Both the position numbers and the translations under genes were made by a program. Source: Nitrososphaerota archaeon (GTDB taxonomy: Archaea; Thermoproteota; Nitrososphaeria; Nitrososphaerales; Nitrosopumilaceae). Taken from it: DNA of 44,063 bases. Under the pieces are notes generated by a model. That model saw only the letters and a program-made list of their open reading frames with translations, was not told the origin of the DNA and made no database searches. Below are positions 1-9,806 of the stretch, one piece after another (position 1 is the first letter of the stretch; the number at the start of each line of letters is the position of its first letter). Where the stretch lies: assembly GCA_005877305.1 (NCBI GenBank), contig VBPW01000018.1:1-44063 (forward strand). Reading direction: 5' to 3'.

Positions 1-2
1 CA

Positions 3-263
3 TATATTACTGTCACCGTTACTAACTCAACTCCAGTTAGTGGTGCATCAGTTACATTGACGGTAAAGAATCCAAATGGAGGTACCTCACAGGGCACTGG
101 TACAACTAATTCCCACGGACAGGTGACTTTCTCATATCATATTGGAAGATATGCTACGAGTGGTGCATACACAGCAAGTGCTATTGCAACTAAATCCGGA
201 TACATCTCTGGTAGTGGTCCGGCAACATTTATCGTCAATGCCGCACTGACTAACAACGGATAG
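3..263 (+). CDS. C-terminal fragment of a secreted Ig-like/repeat protein, truncated by the window start
   Basis: The frame of the 57..263 ORF is open back to base 3 (YITVTVTNSTPVSGASVTLTVKNPNGGT...), a typical Ig-like beta-sandwich repeat. Confidence 0.6.
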   Translation, partial: YITVTVTNSTPVSGASVTLTVKNPNGGTSQGTGTTNSHGQVTFSYHIGRYATSGAYTASAIATKSGYISGSGPATFIVNAALTNNG

Positions 264-326
264 TTTAAAGCTAGACTCAAACTATTTACTAACTTGGAAG
301 GATTTTACATGTCTTCATGATGGTAC

Positions 327-890
327 CTAGAGTTTAAACAAATTATGATTCTTCCTTGAAACAATCACTATAGCTGATATTGTAGCTAGTGTAAATATCA
401 CTACGGGAATGGAAGGAAATTCTGGGACGGATGTTCTTTCTGATATATCAAAGGTAAACAATTTTGAAATGGTATTTTCTGATTTATTTTCGGTCTCATA
501 TGAGAATGTCACATTTGCATTTGTAGTGCCAGATGATGTTGCAGTATACGAATTGTCTCGGCTTGGTCCAACTACCGTAGTGTTCTTTCCTGGCTTGAGC
601 TCGATATTAAATATTGCAAAGCAACCCATTGCTTGACCTAAAGCCACGTTCTTGTCAAAGATTGCAGAAAGTGGAGGCTGGCATCCGCCATGAAAGTAGA
701 CTGTACCAGGAGAATCGTTTACTACTGTTGCATTAATCTGAAAAGAATCTCCAACATGAATCTGCGACGGACTTGTCTGAATATCTGTAAGTTCAATTCC
801 TTGCCCAAAAACTGGCGAACCGGCTAAGAAGCAAGCAATAAAAATCAATGACGGTAGGATCATTATTTTTTGTAAGTTCATGAGCTTCAC
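327..890 (-). CDS. Secreted protein with N-terminal signal peptide and PEF(G)-CTERM-like C-terminal sorting signal
   Basis: N-terminal hydrophobic signal (IMILPSLIFIACFLAGSPVFGQ); C-terminus VPEFPSIPVVIFTLATISAIVIVSRKN = PEF motif + TM helix + basic tail. Confidence 0.7.
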   Translation of the reverse strand: MKLMNLQKIMILPSLIFIACFLAGSPVFGQGIELTDIQTSPSQIHVGDSFQINATVVNDSPGTVYFHGGCQPPLSAIFDKNVALGQAMGCFAIFNIELKPGKNTTVVGPSRDNSYTATSSGTTNANVTFSYETENKSENTISKLFTFDISERTSVPEFPSIPVVIFTLATISAIVIVSRKNHNLFKL

Positions 891-1041
891 CTTTTTACTC
901 TGGGAGAAATGACTCTTAAAGGATGGGTTCAGACCTGTGAGAGTCAGAGTCTCATAGGACTAGCTGATCTCTCAGATTTTTTATTAATCTAATGTAAATA
1001 ATTACGACAACGAATAAAAAGAGCATTTGTTATTCATAGAT

Positions 1042-2651
1042 ATGCAGGCAGAATCTGTAAAGTATATTTTTGTAACGGGAGGAGTAATGTCAGGCCTTGG
1101 CAAGGGAGTAGTCTCATCTTCGATCGCAAAATTATTGCAGCTTTCAAATCAAAAAGTTTCTTGTGTAAAAATTGATCCCTATTTGAACTATGACGCAGGT
1201 ACAATGAATCCCATAGCACATGGTGAAGTCTTTGTGACTGAAGATGGCGGAGAATGTGATATGGATATTGGAAACTATGAAAGATTTCTTAACCAGAACA
1301 TACCCAAGTCTCACAACATAACGACTGCTCAAATTTATTCAAGAGTTATTGAAGCTGAAAGACAAGGTGAGTATCTCGGTGCATGTGTCCAGATAATACC
1401 ACATGTTACTGATGCAATAAAAGAACGGATCAGAAATATTGCAAAAACAGAAGATTTGGGTGTTCTAGTAGTAGAGTGTGGCGGAACTGTTGGCGATATT
1501 GAGAGTCTTCCTTTTTTGGAGGCATTAAGACAGATAGGTTGGAGGAAGGTCCAGAAAATGTCATTTTCGTACATGTTACACTTGCACCATCTCTTGATGT
1601 GGTAGGGGAACAAAAGACAAAACCCACACAACATAGCGTACAAGAGCTTCGTAGAATCGGTATACAGCCAGACCTATTAGCGGTAAGATGTACATATCCA
1701 CTTGAAACGGCAGCCAAAAAGAAGATCTCACTTTTCTCAAATGTATCTGTTAAAGACGTATTTTCCTGTCATGATGCCGATTCAATTTTGAAAGTTCCCC
1801 AAATGCTGTATGATCAAGGAATTATAGACATTATTTTTAAAAAGTTTGGCAAAGTTGGTCTAGTAAATACTTCGGCAAACTGGGACAAGTGGAATGCAAT
1901 TATAAATTCTTTTGCTAACATAAAGGAGACTGTGAAGATTGCAATGGTTGGAAAATATGTAAAGCTTACAGATAGTTACGTCAGTGTAAACCAAGCGCTC
2001 AAACACGCAGGTGCCAAAATTGGAAAAAATGTAACGCTAGATTGGATTGATTCTGAGGAATTAAATGGAAATATTGACAAGCTTTCATCATACCAAGGGA
2101 TCCTAGTCCCTGGCGGTTTTGGAGAGAGAGGGTCTGAAGGAATTATAAGGACAGCAAACTATGCGAGAGAGAGAAACATACCATATCTTGGAATATGTTT
2201 TGGATTCCAGCTTGCAGCAGTGGCTTTTGGGCGGTATGTTTGTGGATTACAAAACGCAAATTCTACTGAGATTGCTCCAAAGACTGAGAATCCAGTAATA
2301 GATCTTTTGCCAGAACAAAAAACAATTGAAAACAAAGGTGGTTCTCTAAGACTTGGTTCAAACGAAATCAAAGTTGAGGATAATACTCTAGCATTCAAAC
2401 TTTACAAATCAAATTCTATTCTAAAGAGACATAGACACAGATACGAATTCAATCAAAAATATCTTGATTTATTTAATAAAAAAGGAATGGTTTTTTCAGG
2501 ATATAGTGACAACAAAAAACGAATGGAAATACTTGAAATTCCCACACATAGATTCTATTTGGGAGTACAATTCCACCCAGAATTTAACAGTAGACCGGGA
2601 TTTCCAGAGGCATCCTTTGAAGCCTTTGTAAATGCTGCAGTTTACGCGTAA
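1042..2651 (+). CDS. pyrG: CTP synthase, interrupted by an apparent -1 frameshift near 1534-1538
   Basis: ORF 1027..1605 carries the synthase N-terminus ([26 protein letters not shown]) and ORF 1539..2651 continues with [37 protein letters not shown] and a GATase domain ([12 protein letters not shown]); ATG at 1042. Confidence 0.9.
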
Positions 2652-3644
2652 TTATTTTGGAATTTCGTAGATTCTTTGTCTTGTATCTCGTAAGGAGACT
2701 CTTCTTTTGACATAGCCTTTATCAAGCAGATGACGTAAGGCAAGCCTTACTGTCCTATCTGGCAAAAGTGTTTTTGCAGCCAATTCTTTTTGGGTCAACG
2801 AACCCTCATACTCTAGTGTCTTTAACAAAAGCTTCGAGCTTGGCGGCATGTTGAGAAGATCATCGGCAAGCTTTACCTTCTTTGTTAACGCAGACACAGT
2901 AGTTGAATCCTTTTTCATCCTAATGATATTTGCAGGTTGTGGAAATTTAGTACAGGAAACCGTCTTGTCTACTTTGAAACGGTCTTTTCCGTCCATGACA
3001 ACCTCACATCTAAGACTAGAGGATATGTCATCAATTTCAATGAAGCTGTCATCGGACACAATTAGTGGTCTCCTTGTAATATCCAACGAATTTACTGAAA
3101 CAATTCCAAAAACTTTGGAATCCTGAAATATTGCAGGACCTCCTGCCGACATAGAATATGCAGACGAGCCAATCGGTGTTGTTATAATAACACCATCACT
3201 GCTGTCATGCCAGACTTCCTCACCGTTTATTCGTAAAACATGTTCAACCAGAGTTGCGCTTTTTGATGAAAACATTGCAAGGTCATTTAATACTGGATAA
3301 ACACTTTTTCCGTCAATTTTTACACCAAGGCGTGTAACATGTTCTATTGTAAAGTCGCTTTTTTTTAGTCTGTTTAGAATTGTGGGAAATTCTTTTAGAT
3401 CAATTTGGGCCAGATAACCGCTTGATTCAAATTCATTTATTCCAAGTACTGGTACGCTAGAATTCAGATCATGATGAAAATAATTCCTAACTCCTCTATC
3501 ACCGCCGGTAACTATTACATAATCAATATCGTTGGGAATTGGTTTATTGCCTAGAACAAACGATTCGATGCCATGACTTTCAAGTGATAGTTTTACTGAT
3601 TTTACAGTTCTTTCTTGGTCTTGGCTAAATATTGCTATTCGCAT
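2652..3644 (-). CDS. NAD kinase-family protein with C-terminal winged-helix domain
   Basis: VLNDLAMFSS and DGVIITTPIGSSAYSMSAGGPAI motifs of NAD kinase; C-terminal LTQKELAAKTLLPDRTVRLALRHLLDKGYVKRR is wHTH-like. Confidence 0.85.
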   Translation of the reverse strand: MRIAIFSQDQERTVKSVKLSLESHGIESFVLGNKPIPNDIDYVIVTGGDRGVRNYFHHDLNSSVPVLGINEFESSGYLAQIDLKEFPTILNRLKKSDFTIEHVTRLGVKIDGKSVYPVLNDLAMFSSKSATLVEHVLRINGEEVWHDSSDGVIITTPIGSSAYSMSAGGPAIFQDSKVFGIVSVNSLDITRRPLIVSDDSFIEIDDISSSLRCEVVMDGKDRFKVDKTVSCTKFPQPANIIRMKKDSTTVSALTKKVKLADDLLNMPPSSKLLLKTLEYEGSLTQKELAAKTLLPDRTVRLALRHLLDKGYVKRRVSLRDTRQRIYEIPK

Positions 3645-3815
3645 GGTGTGATTTCAGATTTTGTACAATAATAAACTATCATTAATACGGTTTTAGATGC
3701 AATATGAAAGCAAGCGAGTTCATAGGCAATCAGTAAAAATGATTTACCCTCTATTTGGGCTTGGGAATATGCTGTGTGTAGTAAAACTTTAGTGTAGAGT
3801 AAAAAGTTAGATCTT

Positions 3816-4748
3816 GTGAAAAAAAAATCTACCCTTATTGGCGTCATAATTGGTGTAATTGTAGCCTTTGTTGTCTTTCAACATCTTCCAAATCCTAATG
3901 AGCCCGATAATACGATAATTAAAAAACCGTCACCTTATAATCAAACTACAAGAGTATATGATGGTCCTGCCAGGATAGACATTGTAAATAATACAATGTA
4001 TATCAAAGCTAAATTTGAGGATAATGAAACTAGCAAGATTATAATTCCAATAGATGCACTTCTTTTCAAAAACAAGTTTCTTTTTAATGAGGATAGTAGA
4101 TCAAATAGTTCAGAGATTTCACCACAACCAGCATATTCTGAGGTATACAAAAAAATTGGATTATTCAATACATCAGAAAACATTGTATTTGTCTATCCTA
4201 TTTTTACTCAGGCGGCTTATGATGAAAATGGATTTTATTATTATTATAACAAATTATGTGATTCAACATGTCTTACTGTTAATATTCCACCAGAAGAACA
4301 TGGTAAATACACGTCTAGTATAAGGGCTGCTGCAATCTTGTCAATACTAAACTATCCCCACATAACTGACGTTGATATTGACAAAAACCCAGACATCTTA
4401 AAAAAATTTGACAGAATAATCGTACTACATAATGAATATGTAACACAGAAAGAATTTGATGGCATTACTAAGCATCCCGATGTAGTCTATCTTTATCCTA
4501 ATGCATTATATGCTGAAGTTAAGACTGATTATGCTAATAACACAATTACGCTAGTCAGGGGTCACGGTTATCCTGATGCAAATATTAGAAATGGTTTTAA
4601 TTGGAAATTTGATAATTCTCAATATGAATATGATAATCAATGCGATAACTGGTCCTTTTACAAAGTTGATAATGGTAAAATGCTAAATTGTTATCCTGCA
4701 TTTAGAATGTATTATGATAGAGATCTGTTGACTGCAATAAAAGAATGA
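3816..4748 (+). CDS. Membrane-anchored protein of unknown function
   Basis: 310-aa ORF with N-terminal TM segment (STLIGVIIGVIVAFVVFQHL); GTG start. Confidence 0.6.
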   Translation: MKKKSTLIGVIIGVIVAFVVFQHLPNPNEPDNTIIKKPSPYNQTTRVYDGPARIDIVNNTMYIKAKFEDNETSKIIIPIDALLFKNKFLFNEDSRSNSSEISPQPAYSEVYKKIGLFNTSENIVFVYPIFTQAAYDENGFYYYYNKLCDSTCLTVNIPPEEHGKYTSSIRAAAILSILNYPHITDVDIDKNPDILKKFDRIIVLHNEYVTQKEFDGITKHPDVVYLYPNALYAEVKTDYANNTITLVRGHGYPDANIRNGFNWKFDNSQYEYDNQCDNWSFYKVDNGKMLNCYPAFRMYYDRDLLTAIKE

Positions 4749-4867
4749 TTGTAACCTAATGTCTGCTTTCATAAAAATCATAACGTACGATACAACCAGA
4801 GCTTCTATTTTCGTGTGTAAATACAGCATAAATTTTTGTTTTGGCTATTATTTTGTACAATAAAAGC

Positions 4868-5743
4868 CTAGATGTGCTTGAATTTCACTTGGTTATACAA
4901 GTAGGCAGCATTTTTTTCAATGTCACCATAATATGGAATCTTGGAAAGCCCAGTCTCTTTTGTCTCTAACGCTGCTTGTGCTGAACCAACCGCAAAACAA
5001 ATTGCCCACAAAACATCTTTTTCCTTCAGAAGGGTGCAAGCAAAAGTAGCACAAAAAATATCACCTACACCGGTGCTATCGCTTATGTCGATGTTTGGAA
5101 TTGTCAAGTAGTACAATCTATCTCCTGCAAGCAGTGTAATTTCACGCTTGTTTGTATACAGGATGTATTTTGTACCTTTTTTTTGCAATGAAAGCATTGC
5201 GCTAGTTTCTGTTTGGCCAGTGAGTGAAAAGGCTTCATCAGGATCTACTTTGATTGCAGAGATTTTTGAAAGATCAAGGCTTGTTCGTTCAAGATATATC
5301 TTATTTTTTTCATCTATTCTTCGCAGAAAACCCTGTGGGTCAAGCAATGTAAATTCGGAATTTTCTTTTATTTTTTCAAGTGTATCTTCTGATATCTCGT
5401 CAAATACAGGACTAACTATACAGCCATCTGCCTCAGATTTTTCATATTCTATAGGATCACACTTTGTTTTTAAATACAGAGTCCTGTCTGTTCCAGAAAT
5501 CTCAAGTAAAAATCTTGTAGTTGGGTTTTTTGATACGGCATTTTGTGGAACGAAGAGTTTATTTTTTTCCAAATACTCCTGAAATCCAAAATCTGGACCT
5601 ATTTTTGTATGAAATTCGACATCAAATTTTAGGCCCCTAGCAGTTAACCCGCAATAGCAAGCTGGTCCGCCAGCTGTTTCAACGACGATACCGCCTCTAG
5701 AAATTTCATCAATAGTACAATGTGAAAATATTCCAATCTTCAT
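4868..5743 (-). CDS. PfkB-family (ribokinase-like) carbohydrate kinase
   Basis: STGVGDIFCATFACTLL signature near the C-terminus (PfkB DTxGAGD-type); AGGPACYCG near the N-terminus. Confidence 0.8.
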   Translation of the reverse strand: MKIGIFSHCTIDEISRGGIVVETAGGPACYCGLTARGLKFDVEFHTKIGPDFGFQEYLEKNKLFVPQNAVSKNPTTRFLLEISGTDRTLYLKTKCDPIEYEKSEADGCIVSPVFDEISEDTLEKIKENSEFTLLDPQGFLRRIDEKNKIYLERTSLDLSKISAIKVDPDEAFSLTGQTETSAMLSLQKKGTKYILYTNKREITLLAGDRLYYLTIPNIDISDSTGVGDIFCATFACTLLKEKDVLWAICFAVGSAQAALETKETGLSKIPYYGDIEKNAAYLYNQVKFKHI

Positions 5744-5769
5744 CTATTTCTTGCATAAATTGTACCCAT

Positions 5770-5880
5770 TTAGTCTTTTTTCGATCTTCGTTTCTGCAAA
5801 CATGACAGGCACAATATCTGGCCTTTTTCTATTGCCAGTTCAACGTTTGATGATAAACAATCACGGCACAGGCCACGCAC
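5770..5880 (-). CDS. 36-aa CxxC...CxxC zinc-ribbon-like microprotein, not in the ORF track
   Basis: GTG-initiated ORF V(M)RGLCRDCLSSNVELAIEKGQILCLSCLQKRRSKKD*; lies 26 nt upstream of the PfkB gene on the same strand. Confidence 0.5.
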   Translation of the reverse strand: MRGLCRDCLSSNVELAIEKGQILCLSCLQKRRSKKD

Positions 5881-6052
5881 GAAACTAAAAGAATTATACT
5901 GATTTAAATTTGTTAAAATCTACCAGTTACTTTCGTAAGAGTTATTGAAATTTACTCATCAATTCAATAGCCACTTGGTGTGTTCCTCAAAGGCAGCTAC
6001 AATTTGTGTGAGTTTAGAAACAAGATATAAAGAGGCAAATTAGAGGATACAT

Positions 6053-6340
6053 ATGCCGTTAAAGCGAGCAAGTCGTGGACGACAAAAGGGAGGAAAGGGT
6101 TCCGCTGGTCGTATCCAGTGTACAAACTGTGGCGCTACCGTTCCACGAGACAAGGCAAAAAAAGTTACATCCAGATTAAACTTGGTTGAACATACCCTTG
6201 CAAAGGAGCTTAGAGCTCAGGGCGCCTACATTGCCTCACCAACAGTATTGAAATGGTATTGCATATCATGTGCAATTCACTTTGGCATACTAAAGATTAG
6301 ATCTGCAGATTCTAGAAGAAAAACAGGCAGACTACGATAA
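6053..6340 (+). CDS. rps26e: 30S ribosomal protein S26e
   Basis: RIQCTNCGATVPRDKAKK...YCISCAIHFGILKIRS; CxxC pair; basic N-terminus. Confidence 0.93.
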   Translation: MPLKRASRGRQKGGKGSAGRIQCTNCGATVPRDKAKKVTSRLNLVEHTLAKELRAQGAYIASPTVLKWYCISCAIHFGILKIRSADSRRKTGRLR

Positions 6341-6913
6341 TCAATCTTTGATATTTCTAGCCGTTGCAATTATTCTTTGAATCAATGTGATTCCAGCAAT
6401 GATTGCCACAATTATTACAGCATAATTTAAGAATCCAATAATTCCGATAATTGCAATCACTAATAGTCTTTCTGCTCTTTCTCCAATTCCAATTCCTTGA
6501 AGTTGTACTCCAAATGATTCGGCTCTTGCTCTTGTATAACTTACAAGAAGCGAAAGTGTAATTGCTAAAAGAACTACATAGCCATCAGAATATCCACCAA
6601 TTAATATTCCAAGGAATATTGCTACTTCTGCAATCTTATCAAACACAGAATCTAAAAAGGCACCTTTTTTTGATGTCTTTTGTGTAACTCTTGCTACCTG
6701 ACCATCAACAATATCAAAAAATCCAGAAATTAAAAGTAGAATTCCTCCAATTAGAAAAGAATATTCAAAGTGTAAAGCATAGATCACTGCTGACGCAAAA
6801 GCAAATACAAGAGCTATTGCAGTCCAAAAATTTGCAGGTAAACCTGTAGATGCAAATATAGTTCCAATTTTTTGCAAGGTAGGTTTTAGACCTTCTCTGA
6901 AATTGTTAAGCAT
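6341..6913 (-). CDS. CDP-alcohol phosphatidyltransferase (possible archaetidylinositol phosphate synthase)
   Basis: DIVDGQVARVTQKTSKKGAFLDSVFDKIAE matches DGx2ARx8Gx3Dx3D; multiple TM helices. Confidence 0.85.
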   Translation of the reverse strand: MLNNFREGLKPTLQKIGTIFASTGLPANFWTAIALVFAFASAVIYALHFEYSFLIGGILLLISGFFDIVDGQVARVTQKTSKKGAFLDSVFDKIAEVAIFLGILIGGYSDGYVVLLAITLSLLVSYTRARAESFGVQLQGIGIGERAERLLVIAIIGIIGFLNYAVIIVAIIAGITLIQRIIATARNIKD

Positions 6914-6992
6914 TGGATACCAAACAATTTGTCAATAATTTATACCATTATAAACAAATCAAGCATATCTATGCAAATGAATTATTTCCTTT

Positions 6993-8921
6993 CTAAATTA
7001 CAGTTGGCTGTTGCTGAATAACACAGTGAATTGCACCCATTCCATATATCATGTCTCTGCAATCAATTCCGACAACCTTCCTTCCTTGGAATTGGTCTTG
7101 AATAATTCTTAGTGCTAAACGGTCGTTCTTATGTTTGAATATAGGAACTAAAATCACTTTGTTGGCAACATAAAAGTTGAGGTAACTTGCTGGCAATCTT
7201 GTTTTTTTCCCTTTGACATTTGTGCTAATGGCAGGAGGCATTGGAATTTTTATGACTTTCAATTTCTTTCCATCTTGGTTTGTTGATTGAAGAAGTGTCT
7301 CATAGTTAACTCTCAATATAGAATGATTCTCATCACTCTCATCTTCTTCATATGCACACAAAACGGTTTTTGAATTGACAAAACGGGCCAAATTATCAAT
7401 ATGACCATCAGTATCATCACCTGCAACACCAGATTTTAGCCAGATAATATGACTTATCCCAAAATAGTTTATCAAATATTTTTCAATTTCATCTTTTGAA
7501 AGATGTGGATTCCTGTTACTGTTCAGCAAGCATTGTTCGGTAGTAAGAAGAGTTCCTTTCCCATTGACATCAACAGAACCGCCTTCTAAGACTATACCCG
7601 GCCTGAAATTATTTAACTGCAATCTATTACTTATAATGAAAGGAATTTGAGCGTCTTTCATAAGATCATTGTATTTTCCTCCCCACGCATTGAATATCCA
7701 ATGCACAAAAGCTATCTGTTTTTTTTCTTTGTTAAGTACGAAAATCGGGCCATAGTCTCTAAACCAAACATCTGCATAATCCCATACATACAAATTAATT
7801 TTCTGGAGATCAATACCTTTTTGCACCATGAGTTTTGTTACTCTTGACTTCATATTCAAATCTGTGACGAAAAGATTAATGTTTTCACTTTTGTGTAGAA
7901 CCAAAATCATTTGTAGATATATATTTTCGATTTTTTTTACTCTATTTGGAAACGTAGCAGGATCATGGGGCCATGCCAACCAAGTTGCATCGTGCTTTTC
8001 CCATTCTGCTGGCATTGAATATCCTAAGCTCTTAGGTGTCTCGTTCAAAACGCGCGAACTGATCAAACCATAAGTTGAAGGAAGTCGATTCCTGAGAAAT
8101 CCCCAACCATCTTGTACTCTTTTGTTCTGGCTAATGTCCAACTCTGCAACCACAACTTCTTCATTTTCTTCGCTTGCCCTTTTGATCAGTCTTCCAAAAG
8201 CGTCACAAACAAACGAAGCTCCCCAAAATTTTATCTTACCTTCGGTTCCAACTCGGTTAATTGAGGCAACGTGGATGCCATTAGCTATGGCATGAGAGCG
8301 TTGAATATTTTCCCAAGCATAGTGCCAATCTTCTTTGGATAAAGGATCATCTTCGAGATACCCAATTGCTGAAGGATAAAAAATAAGATCTGCCCCCTGC
8401 AAAGCTAAGGTTCTTGCTGCTTCAGGAAACCACTGGTCATAGCAGATAAGCACCCCAAAGGAAAGATTAGGTGTTCTGAATATCTGATATCCCGAGTCTC
8501 CTACATCGAAATAGCTTTTTTCATAAAAAAATGGGTCATGCGGGATATGCATTTTACGATAACTCCCCATGAGAATTCCATCTTCACCAATGACCACAGC
8601 TGTGTTGTAATGTTTGCCGGAACCGTCTACTTCGAATATAGGTGCAATGATTACCACGTTCAATTCTTTTGCTAGATTTGAAAGCGTTGATGTGGTTTCT
8701 CCGGGGATTGTTTCAGCCAATAGAGTAACATCTTTTCTTTCGTCTGTTGGAAAATACTTGGTTCTGTATAATTCCTGCAAACAAATGATTTGTGCACCTT
8801 TCTTAGCCGCTTCTCTTATCTTAACAATGGTTTTTTCCATGTTATTTTTAATATCCTCCGAAAGACTGGTTTGAATCAGTCCTATAGTAACGGCATTCTT
8901 TTTTGTCACCATCACGGGCAC
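6993..8921 (-). CDS. Fusion of nitrilase-superfamily N-carbamoylputrescine amidase (N-terminal) and agmatine deiminase (C-terminal)
   Basis: N-terminal half has E-K-C nitrilase elements (CLQELYRTKYF, YRKMHIPHDPFF, LICYDQWFPEAAR); C-terminal half has agmatine deiminase motifs (MPAEWEKHDATWLAWPHD, VLEGGSVDVNGKGTLLTTEQCLLN, DGHIDNLARFV, MGAIHCVIQQQP). Confidence 0.9.
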   Translation of the reverse strand: MPVMVTKKNAVTIGLIQTSLSEDIKNNMEKTIVKIREAAKKGAQIICLQELYRTKYFPTDERKDVTLLAETIPGETTSTLSNLAKELNVVIIAPIFEVDGSGKHYNTAVVIGEDGILMGSYRKMHIPHDPFFYEKSYFDVGDSGYQIFRTPNLSFGVLICYDQWFPEAARTLALQGADLIFYPSAIGYLEDDPLSKEDWHYAWENIQRSHAIANGIHVASINRVGTEGKIKFWGASFVCDAFGRLIKRASEENEEVVVAELDISQNKRVQDGWGFLRNRLPSTYGLISSRVLNETPKSLGYSMPAEWEKHDATWLAWPHDPATFPNRVKKIENIYLQMILVLHKSENINLFVTDLNMKSRVTKLMVQKGIDLQKINLYVWDYADVWFRDYGPIFVLNKEKKQIAFVHWIFNAWGGKYNDLMKDAQIPFIISNRLQLNNFRPGIVLEGGSVDVNGKGTLLTTEQCLLNSNRNPHLSKDEIEKYLINYFGISHIIWLKSGVAGDDTDGHIDNLARFVNSKTVLCAYEEDESDENHSILRVNYETLLQSTNQDGKKLKVIKIPMPPAISTNVKGKKTRLPASYLNFYVANKVILVPIFKHKNDRLALRIIQDQFQGRKVVGIDCRDMIYGMGAIHCVIQQQPTVI

Positions 8922-9038
8922 CTTTGATTTAAGGTCTTATTTACCTTTAACCGTAATTCTAAATCCAAAATTGGTTCTAGAGTAAGACAAGAAAATGAAC
9001 CCCATCTGACCAATTACCGTTTTACAAGAAGATTTAGG

Positions 9039-9428
9039 TTAAACCTTAATTAAATTAGAATCTTCATGTATTATTTTGTGTTGAATTTTATTATTCTGAT
9101 CCTTGCTTACACCATATGTATTTTTTATGAGGTTTTTTACCAGCTCTACATCAGCTTCAAGTAACTTTTCATATGGATCTTCGCCTACAAATCTTGCAAA
9201 AGAACCCTCTTGCTCTTGCTTTGGAAGATCAGAGTCATCATAACTAATGAAATATTCCGCAGATACTTTTGCTGAACCTTTGTCTTTTTTATACTGCGAT
9301 TTTTTGATATGAACAGGCAGCTTCTCTTCAATATCTGTCAGAATAATCAAAGGATCGTATCTTCCACCTATGTAATAAGGCGAATTTATAGCAGTAAAAT
9401 CGAATCTAACCTTGCACCTTGCTTGCAC
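9039..9428 (-). CDS. Hypothetical protein
   Basis: 129-aa ORF with normal composition and no dominant overlapping ORF. Confidence 0.5.
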   Translation of the reverse strand: MQARCKVRFDFTAINSPYYIGGRYDPLIILTDIEEKLPVHIKKSQYKKDKGSAKVSAEYFISYDDSDLPKQEQEGSFARFVGEDPYEKLLEADVELVKNLIKNTYGVSKDQNNKIQHKIIHEDSNLIKV

Positions 9429-9593
9429 GTATTACATATACATACCATCAATAAGAATGGTCTTATAGTTCAGAAAATTCACCATCGGACTAACACCTAT
9501 GATAATCTCAGATTATAGAGATCTAAAATGACTCTAATCTATCTAAAATCTATTAAAAGTTACTTTTATAAACTCAATTCAGTGGGTTGAGTC

Positions 9594-9806
9594 ATGGGCA
9601 TTATTGCAAAAGGTGCCAAATGCAACGTTATTGGTTGTGATAAGGACGGAATTCGTTCGTTGACTACATCAAAAGTTGAAGGAACCGGTCTAAGCATTTC
9701 TGGTAGTTCAAAAAAAACTGTACTCTGTAAGGAACATTATAAGGAATGGAAAAAAGCAACAAAAGAAGATAGAGATGTTGAGAGAGCTAGATACGATAGA
9801 TTCTAG
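9594..9806 (+). CDS. Small Cys/His-containing protein (CKxHY motif)
   Basis: CNVIGCDKDG...VLCKEHYKEW; TATA-like TTTATAAA about 40 nt upstream. Confidence 0.65.
   Translation: MGIIAKGAKCNVIGCDKDGIRSLTTSKVEGTGLSISGSSKKTVLCKEHYKEWKKATKEDRDVERARYDRF

Noticed and set aside
409-636. 75-aa plus-strand ORF
   Set aside because: Antisense to the secreted PEF-CTERM gene, no recognisable motifs; likely shadow ORF. The same applies to most other short ORFs fully inside larger genes (e.g. 1034..1219, 2159..2398, 7828..8073, 19229..19492, 28874..29122, 41545..41745).
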